Below are positions 29,053 through 37,857 of a DNA stretch of 64,000 bases, piece after piece (position 1 is the first letter of the stretch; every line of letters begins with the position of its first letter). The notes beneath the pieces are model-generated. The model searched no databases. It had not been told where the DNA came from and saw only the letters and a list, made by a program, of their open reading frames with translations. Position numbers and translations under genes: made by a program. Origin of the DNA: Methylonatrum sp040877625 (lineage in GTDB: Bacteria; Pseudomonadota; Gammaproteobacteria; Nitrococcales; Aquisalimonadaceae); the NCBI GenBank assembly GCA_040877625.1, contig JBBDNK010000008.1:89584-153583 (forward strand), written 5' to 3'.

Positions 29053-30243
29053 ATGATTCGCCTGTTCAATCACTACGTGCCGCGCAGCGCTCTGGTGATC
29101 GCTGGTTTCACAGCCTTAATCCTCGTGTTTTTGATCTACCTGGTCCTTTTGTTATGGCCAGGTCACGCCCGTTACCCGGTCTGGGTAGGTCTGGCCGCCG
29201 CATTACTGGTCGTCACTCTTGAAAGGCTGTCCATCTTCCGCTGGAAGGGCGGCGTGCCGGCGCTCCCCGGCCGCGCCCTGGTGCTGGGCGCCGGAACCAG
29301 GGCCGCGCAGGTGGATGCGCAGGGTAGTCGCGGCGCCGGCACCACGCGGTCGATTGTCGGCTATCTGCCGATCAACGAAGTCCACTGTGACGTACCGGCG
29401 GATCGCATCGTGGCGCGCGGCGCCGGCGAGAGCCTGTGGCAGCTGGCGCACCGCTACGCGGTCACCGAGATCATTGTTGGCGTCCGGGAGCGGCGCAATG
29501 GAGGCCTGCCGATTCAGGATCTGCTGGAGTGCAAGCTTCGTGGCATCCGGGTGACGGATCTGTCGTCGTTCTTCGAGCGTGAGGAAGGGCAAGTGCCGCT
29601 GGAGTCCCTGAATTCCAGCTGGCTGATATTTGGCGACGGTTTCCGCAGGGGCTGGTGGCGAAGCCTCTCCAAGCGCCTGTTCGACGTGCTGTTCAGCGTC
29701 GTACTGCTGATAATCGCATCTCCGGTCATGCTGATGGCCGCGTTGGCCATCCTTTTAACCATGGGCCGGCCGATTCTTTACTGGCAGGAGCGCGTCGGCC
29801 AGGACGGCCAGGTGTTCCATATCTGCAAGTTCCGCAGCATGCGCAAGGACGCCGAAGGCGACGGCAAGGCGCGCTGGGCGCAACAGAACGATAATCGCGT
29901 GACGCCTCTCGGTCGGATTCTGCGAAAACTGCGGATCGATGAATTGCCTCAGATATACAACGTTCTGATTGGAGAGATGAGTTTTGTGGGGCCGCGTCCC
30001 GAGCGGCCGCAGTTCGTCAGCAAGCTGGCACGGGAACTACCGTTTTACCATACGCGTCACAGCGTCAAACCGGGTATCACCGGATGGGCGCAGGTCTGTT
30101 ACCCCTATGCGGCGTCGCTGGAGGCTACGCGCGGAAAGCTGCAGTACGACCTCTACTACGTCAAGAACGGCGGCCTGCTCCTGGATCTGGGCATTCTGCT
30201 GCGCACCGTCGAGGTTGTGCTTTGGGGGCGCGGGTCGCGATGA
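29053..30243 (+). CDS. Initiating sugar transferase, XrtA/EpsB type (polyprenyl-phosphate phosphoglycosyltransferase)
   Basis: A 396-residue protein opening MIRLFNHYVPRSALVI, the N-terminal pattern of the PEP-CTERM-associated sugar transferases. Two membrane segments and a nucleotide-binding-like central domain follow. The catalytic domain (from ~residue 205) has KRLFDVLFSVVLL, KFRSMRKDAE, LRKLRIDELPQ and GPRPERPQF, then the PGITGWAQV ending. It should transfer a sugar phosphate to undecaprenyl phosphate and start the repeat unit. The N-terminal part is shorter than the usual four-helix form (about 460 residues overall). It is the first gene of the 29-50 kb operon; ATG is preceded by AGGGTGGA. 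Confidence 0.92.
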   Translation: MIRLFNHYVPRSALVIAGFTALILVFLIYLVLLLWPGHARYPVWVGLAAALLVVTLERLSIFRWKGGVPALPGRALVLGAGTRAAQVDAQGSRGAGTTRSIVGYLPINEVHCDVPADRIVARGAGESLWQLAHRYAVTEIIVGVRERRNGGLPIQDLLECKLRGIRVTDLSSFFEREEGQVPLESLNSSWLIFGDGFRRGWWRSLSKRLFDVLFSVVLLIIASPVMLMAALAILLTMGRPILYWQERVGQDGQVFHICKFRSMRKDAEGDGKARWAQQNDNRVTPLGRILRKLRIDELPQIYNVLIGEMSFVGPRPERPQFVSKLARELPFYHTRHSVKPGITGWAQVCYPYAASLEATRGKLQYDLYYVKNGGLLLDLGILLRTVEVVLWGRGSR

Positions 30244-30290
30244 GACCGGCTCTGACGCTGATATCCGCCATCTGCGAGAGGGATACTCAC

Positions 30291-30932
30291 GTGTTGAAAA
30301 CATCGGATGTTCACTGGCTGTCCGTACCCTTGTTGCTGTTGACCCTCCTGCTGAGCGGGTGCGGGACGACATCCGCCGGTTCGCCGCCGGCCGAGGACAT
30401 GGACGACGTCGACTACTTCTCTCCGAGCACGTATCAGATCGGCATCGATGATCTGGTCGAGATAGCGGTCTGGAGAAACCCGGATCTTTCGGTGGTACTC
30501 CCCGTTCGTCCGGACGGCATGATTTCGGTTCCCCTTGTCGGTGACGTGAAGGCGGGCGGTGAAACGCCCTACAACGTCGGCAAGGATATCGAGCAGGCCA
30601 TGAAGGAGTTTATCCGCGAGCCCAAGGTGACGGTGCTGGTCCGGGAGCTGCGTAGCAACGAGTACCTTTACCGGGTACGCGTGACGGGCGCCGTGACGAC
30701 GCCGTTGTCGGCCCCGCACAGAGCCGGCATGACGGTGCTGGATCTGGTGCTTGATGCGGGCGGCATTACCGAGTTTGCCGCGCCTGGCCGTGCCCGGCTG
30801 TACCGCCGTATCGAAGGTGAAACCCAGGTATTCGCCGTCCGGTTGCAAGGCATTCTGGAAGACGGCGATCTGAGCACGAACTACAGCCTCCGGCCGGGAG
30901 ACATTGTGTCAATTCCCGAGCGGATGTTCTGA
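30291..30932 (+). CDS. Polysaccharide export lipoprotein (Wza-like)
   Basis: A 213-residue protein with a lipoprotein signal ending LLLLTLLLSGC (lipobox LSGC). The body has the Poly_export domain (YQIGIDDLVEIAVWRNPDLS, VRPDGMISVPLVGDVKAGG) and a SLBB-type domain (VRVTGAVTTPL, AGMTVLDLVLDAGG, LRPGDIVSIPE). It would form the outer-membrane export channel. GTG 30291 is chosen because GAGAGG lies just upstream and it gives a normal signal; ATG 30240, overlapping the previous stop as ATGA, is the alternative and would add 17 residues. Confidence 0.9.
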   Translation: MLKTSDVHWLSVPLLLLTLLLSGCGTTSAGSPPAEDMDDVDYFSPSTYQIGIDDLVEIAVWRNPDLSVVLPVRPDGMISVPLVGDVKAGGETPYNVGKDIEQAMKEFIREPKVTVLVRELRSNEYLYRVRVTGAVTTPLSAPHRAGMTVLDLVLDAGGITEFAAPGRARLYRRIEGETQVFAVRLQGILEDGDLSTNYSLRPGDIVSIPERMF

Positions 30933-30957
30933 GGCACGGAGTGCAGGAGACCACGGT

Positions 30958-32505
30958 ATGGAAGCCGAACTCGAACAGAAAATCCGCCTGTTGTTCAAGG
31001 AGGCTTATCAGCGAAAGCTGCTTATTGCATCGGCTTTTCTGGTGATTTGCCTGCTGGTGACCGGCGCGGGCGTTTTCTGGCCCAAGAGTTTTGCATCTTC
31101 AACGACCCTGCTCGTGGAAGAAAAGAACATCATCGACCCACAGGCGGCCAATCGTCCGGACCGCCCGGATGCGGCGGATCAGGTCAGAAACGTGCGCCAG
31201 ATCCTGTCCAGCCGAACGCTGCTGGAACCGCTGCTGCGCGCTGGCGGCTGGGTTAACGACGGCACGACCCCACTGCAGCTGGAAGAACACCTGGATGCGT
31301 TCCAGCGGCGCATAACGGTGGAGAGCCCCGCATCCAACCTGGTTCGAATCACCTTCAATGACGGCGACCCGGAAAGGGCCTACCGGACCACGCGCAGGCT
31401 GGGTGCGCTGGTCATTGAGAGAATGCACGGTGCTCGCCTTGGCCAGAGCCGCGCGGCCTACGCGTTCATCGACCGGCAGGTACAGGCCTACGGCCGGGAA
31501 CTCAAAGAGAGCAGGGCGATGCTGGACGCGCTCCGTGAGCAAAGCCCGCTTGCGCATCCCGGCGCCGAGGAACAGGCAGCCGAGCGCGCCGCCCGGCTGC
31601 AGGAGCAGGTCGACAACCTGGTCCAGCAGCTGCGGGAAGCCAGAATTACGGAGCGGACCCTGTCCGCGCAGCTGTCCGGGGAGGCCGATAGCGCCGCGAC
31701 GGGCGGGGGAGGGAGCATTTACGGCCAGCAGCTGGCGGAACTTCGCGAGCGGCTCAGGCAGCTGCGGCTGGTTTATACCGATTCGTATCCCGATGTGATC
31801 GGCCTGCGACAGGAGATCGCTGAACTGGAGTCTGCCGCCGCGCAGGCACGCGACGGTGGTCAGGGCGGTGGATTGAGTGCCGGGGACCGGCAGCGCCTGA
31901 TCTCCGAGCGGGCGCGGGATAACCCGGTGTTCCAGCAGCTGCAGCAGGAACTGTATGAAACCAGAACGTTGGTCGAGAGGCTGGACACCCGGCTTGCCTC
32001 CCAGCAGGAGCGGCTTCTGAAGGCACGGGAGCAGGAGCGTCAGGCGCAGGCCCTGCGGGATCAGGTCGAACGGCTCACCCGGGATCACGCGATGAACCGG
32101 GACATCCATCAGGACCTGCTGCGCCGGCGTGAAAACGCCCGGGTCTCGATGACGCTGGACGACGAGCAGCAACCGTTTACGCTGCGCGTCAGTGAACCGG
32201 CCTACCTTCCTCACCAGCCGTCGGGCCCCAGGCTCTTGCAGTTTGCCGCCGGAAGCGTGGTTGCGGGTGCAAGCGTGCCGTTGTCACTGCTGTTTCTGTT
32301 CTTGCTTATTGATCCCCGCGTGCGTACCGACGGTGGGTTGCCGGAGCCCTGCGCGCGCAGGCTGCTTGAGGTGATTCCCCACGTCAGTACGCGGCGGGAG
32401 CGGCTGACGGACGGCTTCAAGCTCGCTGTAACGCTGTTCATTGTCATGTTCGGCATCGGCGGCGTGCTGGCCATTCTTGCGCTTCGCTACTTCGGGCAGC
32501 TATGA
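30958..32505 (+). CDS. Chain-length determinant protein (Wzz/GNVR type, XrtA-associated)
   Basis: A 515-residue inner-membrane polysaccharide co-polymerase. A membrane segment lies at residues ~22-42 (LLIASAFLVICLLVTGAGVF). The large periplasmic part contains LVEEKNIIDPQA and long coiled coils (~190-420), and two hydrophobic segments close the protein. The layout fits the PEP-CTERM chain-length family. It should set polymer length and bridge to the Wza-like exporter and kinase. ATG 30958 follows GCAGGAGA; upstream in-frame codons belong to the wza region. Confidence 0.9.
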   Translation: MEAELEQKIRLLFKEAYQRKLLIASAFLVICLLVTGAGVFWPKSFASSTTLLVEEKNIIDPQAANRPDRPDAADQVRNVRQILSSRTLLEPLLRAGGWVNDGTTPLQLEEHLDAFQRRITVESPASNLVRITFNDGDPERAYRTTRRLGALVIERMHGARLGQSRAAYAFIDRQVQAYGRELKESRAMLDALREQSPLAHPGAEEQAAERAARLQEQVDNLVQQLREARITERTLSAQLSGEADSAATGGGGSIYGQQLAELRERLRQLRLVYTDSYPDVIGLRQEIAELESAAAQARDGGQGGGLSAGDRQRLISERARDNPVFQQLQQELYETRTLVERLDTRLASQQERLLKAREQERQAQALRDQVERLTRDHAMNRDIHQDLLRRRENARVSMTLDDEQQPFTLRVSEPAYLPHQPSGPRLLQFAAGSVVAGASVPLSLLFLFLLIDPRVRTDGGLPEPCARRLLEVIPHVSTRRERLTDGFKLAVTLFIVMFGIGGVLAILALRYFGQL

Positions 32506-32518
32506 GGGAGACGCGACC

Positions 32519-33322
32519 ATGAGCAAGATAGAAGAAGCCATGCAGCGCCTTGAAGCGGAACGCGCGCTGCGGGGCAGCAGCCTGCCCCTTGACGGCAAGC
32601 CCTGGGGCGGCGGTCTGCAGGAGACTGCGTCCACGATCGCGCGAATGTGCGAACCGCGTCTACGCACCCACGACGAGTTGGACCACGACCGGATTATCTG
32701 CCCTGGCGGCAGGAACCCCAGGGCGGTGAACGCCTTTCGCCAGCTCAGAACGAGCCTGTTGCGGCACAGCGAGAACAGAAACTTCGTGCTGCTGGTTTCC
32801 GGCGTCGGGCGGCGCGCCGGTGCCTCGTTCGCGGCGAGTAACCTCGCCGCCGCCTTCGCCCTGGACGAGACCATGACCGCGCTGCTCATCGACTGCAACC
32901 TGAGCCGGCCCGACACGTCACGGCTGGTGCTCGACGCCGAGGAGCAGGAGCCGGCCGGGCTGACCGATTTGCTGGAGGGAGAGGTCGCGGACATGGCGCA
33001 TGTCATCCACCCGACCGGCATACCGCGTCTGCGGGTGATGCCGGTCGGCAGCCGCGGTCGGCACGTCAGAGAGTTCTTCACGTCCAAGCGGCTGCCGGTG
33101 ATGTTCCGCGAACTGGCCAGCCGGTACCCGGACAGGTACATCATCCTCGACGCGCCGCCCATCGATGAAAGTGCCGATGCGCGAATACTTGCAAACCTCT
33201 CCAACATGGTGCTGCTGGTTGTGCCCTATGGGCGGGTCACGGCGGTGCAGATCGAGTCGGCGGTCGCAGCCATCCCCGGTGATCGATACGTAGGCAGTAT
33301 CGTCAACAACGAACCCGCCTGA
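32519..33322 (+). CDS. BY-kinase-like (CpsD/XrtA-associated tyrosine kinase-like) protein with altered Walker A
   Basis: A 267-residue protein beginning SKIEEAMQRLEAER, as do the PEP-CTERM-associated tyrosine autokinases. The ATPase core has the Walker A' region LLIDCNLSRPD (~residue 122) and Walker B IILDAPPID (~208). The Walker A site reads SGVGRRAGASFAASNLA (~90-106), where the family normally has GEGKS; the lysine is missing. The C-terminal tyrosine cluster is also absent, as the protein ends VNNEPA. It may therefore be an inactive regulatory partner of the chain-length protein. ATG 32519 follows GAGGGAGA. Confidence 0.8.
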   Translation: MSKIEEAMQRLEAERALRGSSLPLDGKPWGGGLQETASTIARMCEPRLRTHDELDHDRIICPGGRNPRAVNAFRQLRTSLLRHSENRNFVLLVSGVGRRAGASFAASNLAAAFALDETMTALLIDCNLSRPDTSRLVLDAEEQEPAGLTDLLEGEVADMAHVIHPTGIPRLRVMPVGSRGRHVREFFTSKRLPVMFRELASRYPDRYIILDAPPIDESADARILANLSNMVLLVVPYGRVTAVQIESAVAAIPGDRYVGSIVNNEPA

Positions 33323-33372
33323 ACGTGTCGCTGCGGGACAGGGATTTTCATTGCCATGGAGGGAGGCTATCG

Positions 33373-34704
33373 ATGCGGATTCGACAACCACGGCGCGCAG
33401 TGGAGCCTGTTCATGCGGTTCGCTGCTGCCCGGCATGGTTGGGCATGGCGGGCCTGCTCCCGGTCTTGGGCATGTTCCCTCCGTTTGCTGCCGCGGTGGA
33501 CTACAGTTACGAGCTTGGCGTGGGCATGGAGTACACCGATAATGTCGATCGCGCGCCTCCCGGCAATGCACGGCACGACTGGATAGTGCTGGGCGGCCTT
33601 AGCGGGTGGCTGGACACGCAGACTTCGGAACTGCGGGCGAATCTCGAAGGTGATCTGACGTATCCGCATTATCTGCGCGACACCACTAACGGCTCGCTGC
33701 GTGGCCACATCGCGCTCGCGTCCGCATGGGAGCCGCTGCCTGAAAGGCTGGTGCTGCGTTTGCAGAACCGCTATCAGGACGTCGTGATCGATGAGCGCGA
33801 ACCGCTGTCGCCGAGGAATCGGGAACAGGCCAACGCAACCCTGGTCGGACCGGACCTGATCGTCCGGTTATCCCCGGTGGACAGGGTTGTGATCGGCGCC
33901 CGCTACGGCTACACCTACTTCGAGGAAAGCGCCGACAATAACCGCGGTGTCGCCGCGCTCACCTGGGAGCATCGCCTGTCGCCGCGCACCGAGCTGACAT
34001 TGGATACCTCTTACCAGGACGTGCGTTTCGAGGGCAGCGATACCGTGGATTTCGACCGGGTTGACGGCAGGCTGGGCATCACCCACCAGCTGCGCGGCTC
34101 CGAGCTTCGCCTGTCATCCGGGCATTACAGCATCGACAGACAGGACCGCTCGAACGTGGACGGCCTGGAGTGGGAGCTGGGCTGGGACATGAAGCTGGGT
34201 TCCGTCATGCGCCTGGACCTGAGCGCCGCCCACGATACGCTGGATGCCGGCAGCCGCCTGCTGACCTCGGGTGGGCAGGCGCTCACGCTGGGCGGCATAA
34301 ACACCGCTTTCAGCGATGATCTCCTGACGGCGACCCGCTATGCGGCCGTCCTGCGTCGGGAGACCGTGCCCTGGCGCTATGCCCTGGCCGGGACCTATGT
34401 GGATGAAGATTTCGAGGACACCGACCAGGACCGCATCCTCCGCACGCTGCGGGCGGCCGTGTCGTTCCGGCTGACGCGCGACCTGAACGCGAACGCGTCG
34501 GCGCAGTACGCGGAGTTCCGTTACGGTGCGGATGGCCGCGTGGACGACGATACTTACGCGAGCGTGGGCCTGCGCCGCGCATTCGGGCGGCATGTATTTG
34601 CCGAGCTTGAGTACGGTTACGCGGACCGTCGCAGTACCAACGACGCAGCGGAATTCAACGAGAACGTTGTCCGCCTGTTTGTCGGTTACGCACGTCTACC
34701 CTGA
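33373..34704 (+). CDS. Outer-membrane beta-barrel protein, XrtA/PEP-CTERM-associated
   Basis: A 443-residue protein. The N terminus is a signal peptide with hydrophobic core LGMAGLLPVLGMFPPFAAA. The mature protein starts VDYSYELGVGMEYTDNVDR and continues as alternating amphipathic strands to the C-terminal FVGYARLP, as expected for an outer-membrane barrel. Position between the kinase and the ATPase matches the PEP-CTERM-associated barrel family; it may help polysaccharide cross the outer membrane. ATG 33373 has GGAGG seven bases upstream. Confidence 0.85.
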   Translation: MRIRQPRRAVEPVHAVRCCPAWLGMAGLLPVLGMFPPFAAAVDYSYELGVGMEYTDNVDRAPPGNARHDWIVLGGLSGWLDTQTSELRANLEGDLTYPHYLRDTTNGSLRGHIALASAWEPLPERLVLRLQNRYQDVVIDEREPLSPRNREQANATLVGPDLIVRLSPVDRVVIGARYGYTYFEESADNNRGVAALTWEHRLSPRTELTLDTSYQDVRFEGSDTVDFDRVDGRLGITHQLRGSELRLSSGHYSIDRQDRSNVDGLEWELGWDMKLGSVMRLDLSAAHDTLDAGSRLLTSGGQALTLGGINTAFSDDLLTATRYAAVLRRETVPWRYALAGTYVDEDFEDTDQDRILRTLRAAVSFRLTRDLNANASAQYAEFRYGADGRVDDDTYASVGLRRAFGRHVFAELEYGYADRRSTNDAAEFNENVVRLFVGYARLP

Positions 34705-34732
34705 AACCTTCGGCAAGGACGCTCTGTCGACC

Positions 34733-35770
34733 ATGTATCTGACACATTTTGGATTGAAGGACCATCCGTTCCGGCTGACCCCGGATGACGACTTCTTCTA
34801 TATGAGCCGAAGTCACGCGCGTGCCAAGGCTTATATGGACTACACCGTGGTCAGTCGGGACGGCTTCGTGGTGATCACCGGTGAGATCGGTGCCGGCAAG
34901 ACCACGCTGTTGAACAAGGTGGTGGCCGAGACCCAGGAGAGTATCGTACTCGCCCGCATTGATCAGACCCAGCTCAATGAAACGGAGTTTCTGCAGGCCG
35001 TGGTCAGCGCCTTCGGCATGGAGTTCACCGGTGCCGGCAAGGTGGAGCTTCTCAATCGCCTGAAGACCTTCCTGCTGGGGCATGCGGAGCATGACCACCG
35101 GGTGGTGCTGGCAGTGGATGAGGCTCAGAGCCTGAGCTATGCCGTGTTGGAGGAGATCCGTCTGCTGTCGGGGATTGAAGCCAACAAGACCAAACTGCTC
35201 AGCGTCATGCTCATGGGTCAGCCGGAACTCGCCGATGTCATCGATGCGCCGGAGATGCAGCAGTTGTCGCAGCGGGTGAGATTGCGCTTTCATCTGGGTC
35301 CCCTCGAACGGGACGAAAGCCGCGATTACATCCGCCATCGTCTCGCTGTCGCAGGCGCGGCCAGCGAGGATGTTTTCACGGAGGAGGCCTATCCGGTCAT
35401 TCAGAAATATGCCGGCGGCATCCCCCGGTTGATCAACTCGCTTTGTGACATGGCGATGCTTAGCGCCTTTGTCGACGATGCCCGGCGCGTTACGCCCGAG
35501 CTGGTGGAAGTTGGCGCCAGGGAGCTGGGTTGGCAGCCGTTTCCGGAGCGCACGGCGGCGCTGAAGCTCAATGGTGCCGGATCTCCCGCGGCAGTACGTG
35601 GCAGGAAGAACGGCTTCGGCAAAGGCCTGAATTACGATCTGCAGGATGTCAGCTCGACATTTCAGGCCTACATCGCAGGAATGGCGCAGGGCTTCGAGAA
35701 CCTGCGCACGGATCTCCAGGGCATCGAGCGCCAGCTCGCGGAAGTTGCCCGTCGCCTTGACAGGGATTGA
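34733..35770 (+). CDS. XrtA-associated ExeA-like ATPase
   Basis: A 345-residue AAA+ ATPase. It starts MYLTHFGLKDHPFRLTPD, as ExeA/GspA-type ATPases of PEP-CTERM loci do. Walker A is GEIGAGKTT (~residue 50) and Walker B VVLAVDEAQ (~124); QRVRLRFHLGPL and GGIPRLINSLCD are the sensor regions. The C-terminal ~60 residues are predicted helical. Its role in exosortase systems is not established; it may power or gate assembly. No strong ribosome-binding site is seen before ATG 34733, but family alignment fixes this start. Confidence 0.9.
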   Translation: MYLTHFGLKDHPFRLTPDDDFFYMSRSHARAKAYMDYTVVSRDGFVVITGEIGAGKTTLLNKVVAETQESIVLARIDQTQLNETEFLQAVVSAFGMEFTGAGKVELLNRLKTFLLGHAEHDHRVVLAVDEAQSLSYAVLEEIRLLSGIEANKTKLLSVMLMGQPELADVIDAPEMQQLSQRVRLRFHLGPLERDESRDYIRHRLAVAGAASEDVFTEEAYPVIQKYAGGIPRLINSLCDMAMLSAFVDDARRVTPELVEVGARELGWQPFPERTAALKLNGAGSPAAVRGRKNGFGKGLNYDLQDVSSTFQAYIAGMAQGFENLRTDLQGIERQLAEVARRLDRD

Positions 35771-35788
35771 ACAGGCGGAGGTGCCATC

Positions 35789-37831
35789 GTGCACAATGCA
35801 TTATCCATCGACGTGGAGGATTTCTTTCACGTCACGGCGCTGCGTGAAGCGGTTCGCCCCGAGGACTGGGGGCGTTTCGAGCTGCGCGTGGAGCGCACTA
35901 CCCACAGGCTGCTGGACCTCTTCGATGAGGTCGGCGGCGTTTTTGCCACATTCTTCGTGCTTGGCTGGATCGCCGAACGCTGCCCACGCCTGGTGCGGGA
36001 GATTGCAGCCCGCGGCCATGAGATCGGCAGCCACGGTTACAGTCATCAGCTGATCTACCAGCAGACGCCGATCGCATTCGAGGAGGAAACCCGGCGCTCG
36101 AGAGCGTTGCTGGAAGACCAGGTTCAGATGCCGGTGACCGGCTACCGGGCCGCCAGTTACTCGATCACGCGGGACTCCCTGTGGGCGCTGGACGCCCTGG
36201 TCGAGCTCGGTTTCACCTGGGATTCCAGTATTTTCCCTGTGCGCCATGACCGTTACGGCATACCCGGCGCCCGCCGCTGGCCGCACCGGCTGATGACGCC
36301 CTCCGGCTATCAGTTGACGGAGTTCCCCCTCAGCACCTGGCGCCTCGGACCGGTGAACCTGCCGGTTGCCGGGGGTGGCTACTTCCGGCTCTATCCCTAC
36401 CCGGTTACGCGCAGCGGCCTGAGGCGAATCAACCTCGCCGACGGCCAGCCGTTCATCTTCTATCTGCACCCATGGGAAATCGATCCCGAGCAACCCAGGG
36501 TGCCTGTCGGCGGGATGTCCCGGTTCCGTCATTACCATAATCTTCACAAGTGTGAAGGCCGTCTGCGTCGTCTGTTGAACGACTTTGCGTTCACCACTGT
36601 CGGCAACGTGTTGTGCGAGCACGCATTGTCCCCCGAGCCACGGGTTTCGCCACCGCCGCGACCGGCACCGGTTATCGGCCGCGTGGAAGGCGTGTATCAG
36701 CGCGCAACAAAAAGTCTCTGCCCGGCTGCCGCGCCGACGGCCAATGCCATGGTCGCGGCGAAGGCCGTCACCTCGTCGCGGGCCGATCAATCACCGGTGG
36801 CCCGGGTGGAGCTGATGGGTATCGATTCCGCCGCGGCCTGGGACGGCTATGTGGCCAGCCGCACCGCGCAGGCCTCGGCCTATCATGCCTATGCCTGGCG
36901 GCGCGTGGTGGAGCAGGTGTTCGGCCATGAATGTCACTACTGGATGGCCAGGAACCCGGAAGGCCGGGTCTGCGGTGTCCTGCCCCTGGTCCGGTTGCGC
37001 AGTCGCTTGTTCGGTGACTTTGCCGTCTCTCTGCCCTTCGTCAACTATGGCGGCTGCGTAGCGGACAGTCGGGGCATTCGACGTCAACTGGTTGGCGCTG
37101 CCTGCGATCAGGCGGGTGAACTGGGGCTTGACCACCTTGAACTGCGTGAGTCGGCGCCGTTGGACGGCCGTTGGCCGACGCGCACCGACAAGGTGATCAT
37201 GCTGCTGGATCTGCCGGCGGATCCGGACGTTCTCTGGCGCCGCCTGGGCTCGAAAGTCCGCGCCCAGGTCAAGCGGCCGCAGCGGGAAGGGGTGACGGCG
37301 GAGGTCGGCGGTGAGGAATTGCTGGCGGCGTTTTATTCGGTGTTCGCCCGCAACATGCGCGATCTCGGCACCCCCGTCTACAGCAGCAATCTGTTCCGGC
37401 AGTGCCTGCGTCAGCTGCCCAACGTCCACGTCGCGGTGGTCAGGCTGGCCGGGAGACCGGTCGCCGCCGGTCTGCTTGTCGGGCATGGCCTGCGGCTGGA
37501 GATCCCCTGGGCCTCGTCCCTGCGCGACTACGGACGGCTGGGTGTCAACATGCTGCTGTACTGGCAGTGCCTGGAGTTCGCCATCAACCGGAAGTACGAG
37601 ATATTTGATTTCGGTCGTTCCAGCGTTGACAGCGGAACATTCCGGTTCAAGAAGCAGTGGGGTGCCGAGCCGGTCAAAACCCATTGGCATTACTGGTTGC
37701 CGGAAGGCAAGGCGATGCCTGCGCTGCGCCCCGACAATCCGCGCTACGACATCGCCATTCGTCTCTGGAAGCGCCTTCCGGTGCCGGTCACCAGGCTGGT
37801 CGGCCCGCATATCGTGAAGTATCTGCCGTGA
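35789..37831 (+). CDS. Fusion: XrtA polysaccharide deacetylase + FemAB-like acyltransferase
   Basis: A 680-residue protein joining two families usually encoded separately. Residues 1-~275 are a PEP-CTERM-type deacetylase with LSIDVEDFFHV, SHGYSHQLIY, GYRAASYSI and FYLHPWEIDPEQPR. A Pro/Ala-rich linker (~275-335) follows. Residues ~337-680 match the XrtA-associated FemAB family (VNYGGC, LRESAPL, SKVRAQVKRPQREG, IFDFGRSS, GTFRFKKQWG). FemAB-type proteins have a GNAT-like fold and transfer aminoacyl or related groups. One polypeptide could deacetylate an amino sugar and re-modify the freed amine (inference). GTG 35789 has GGAGG eight bases upstream. Confidence 0.93.
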   Translation: MHNALSIDVEDFFHVTALREAVRPEDWGRFELRVERTTHRLLDLFDEVGGVFATFFVLGWIAERCPRLVREIAARGHEIGSHGYSHQLIYQQTPIAFEEETRRSRALLEDQVQMPVTGYRAASYSITRDSLWALDALVELGFTWDSSIFPVRHDRYGIPGARRWPHRLMTPSGYQLTEFPLSTWRLGPVNLPVAGGGYFRLYPYPVTRSGLRRINLADGQPFIFYLHPWEIDPEQPRVPVGGMSRFRHYHNLHKCEGRLRRLLNDFAFTTVGNVLCEHALSPEPRVSPPPRPAPVIGRVEGVYQRATKSLCPAAAPTANAMVAAKAVTSSRADQSPVARVELMGIDSAAAWDGYVASRTAQASAYHAYAWRRVVEQVFGHECHYWMARNPEGRVCGVLPLVRLRSRLFGDFAVSLPFVNYGGCVADSRGIRRQLVGAACDQAGELGLDHLELRESAPLDGRWPTRTDKVIMLLDLPADPDVLWRRLGSKVRAQVKRPQREGVTAEVGGEELLAAFYSVFARNMRDLGTPVYSSNLFRQCLRQLPNVHVAVVRLAGRPVAAGLLVGHGLRLEIPWASSLRDYGRLGVNMLLYWQCLEFAINRKYEIFDFGRSSVDSGTFRFKKQWGAEPVKTHWHYWLPEGKAMPALRPDNPRYDIAIRLWKRLPVPVTRLVGPHIVKYLP

Positions 37832-37857
37832 CGCCGCGCGCGAACCAGCAGGTGGAC

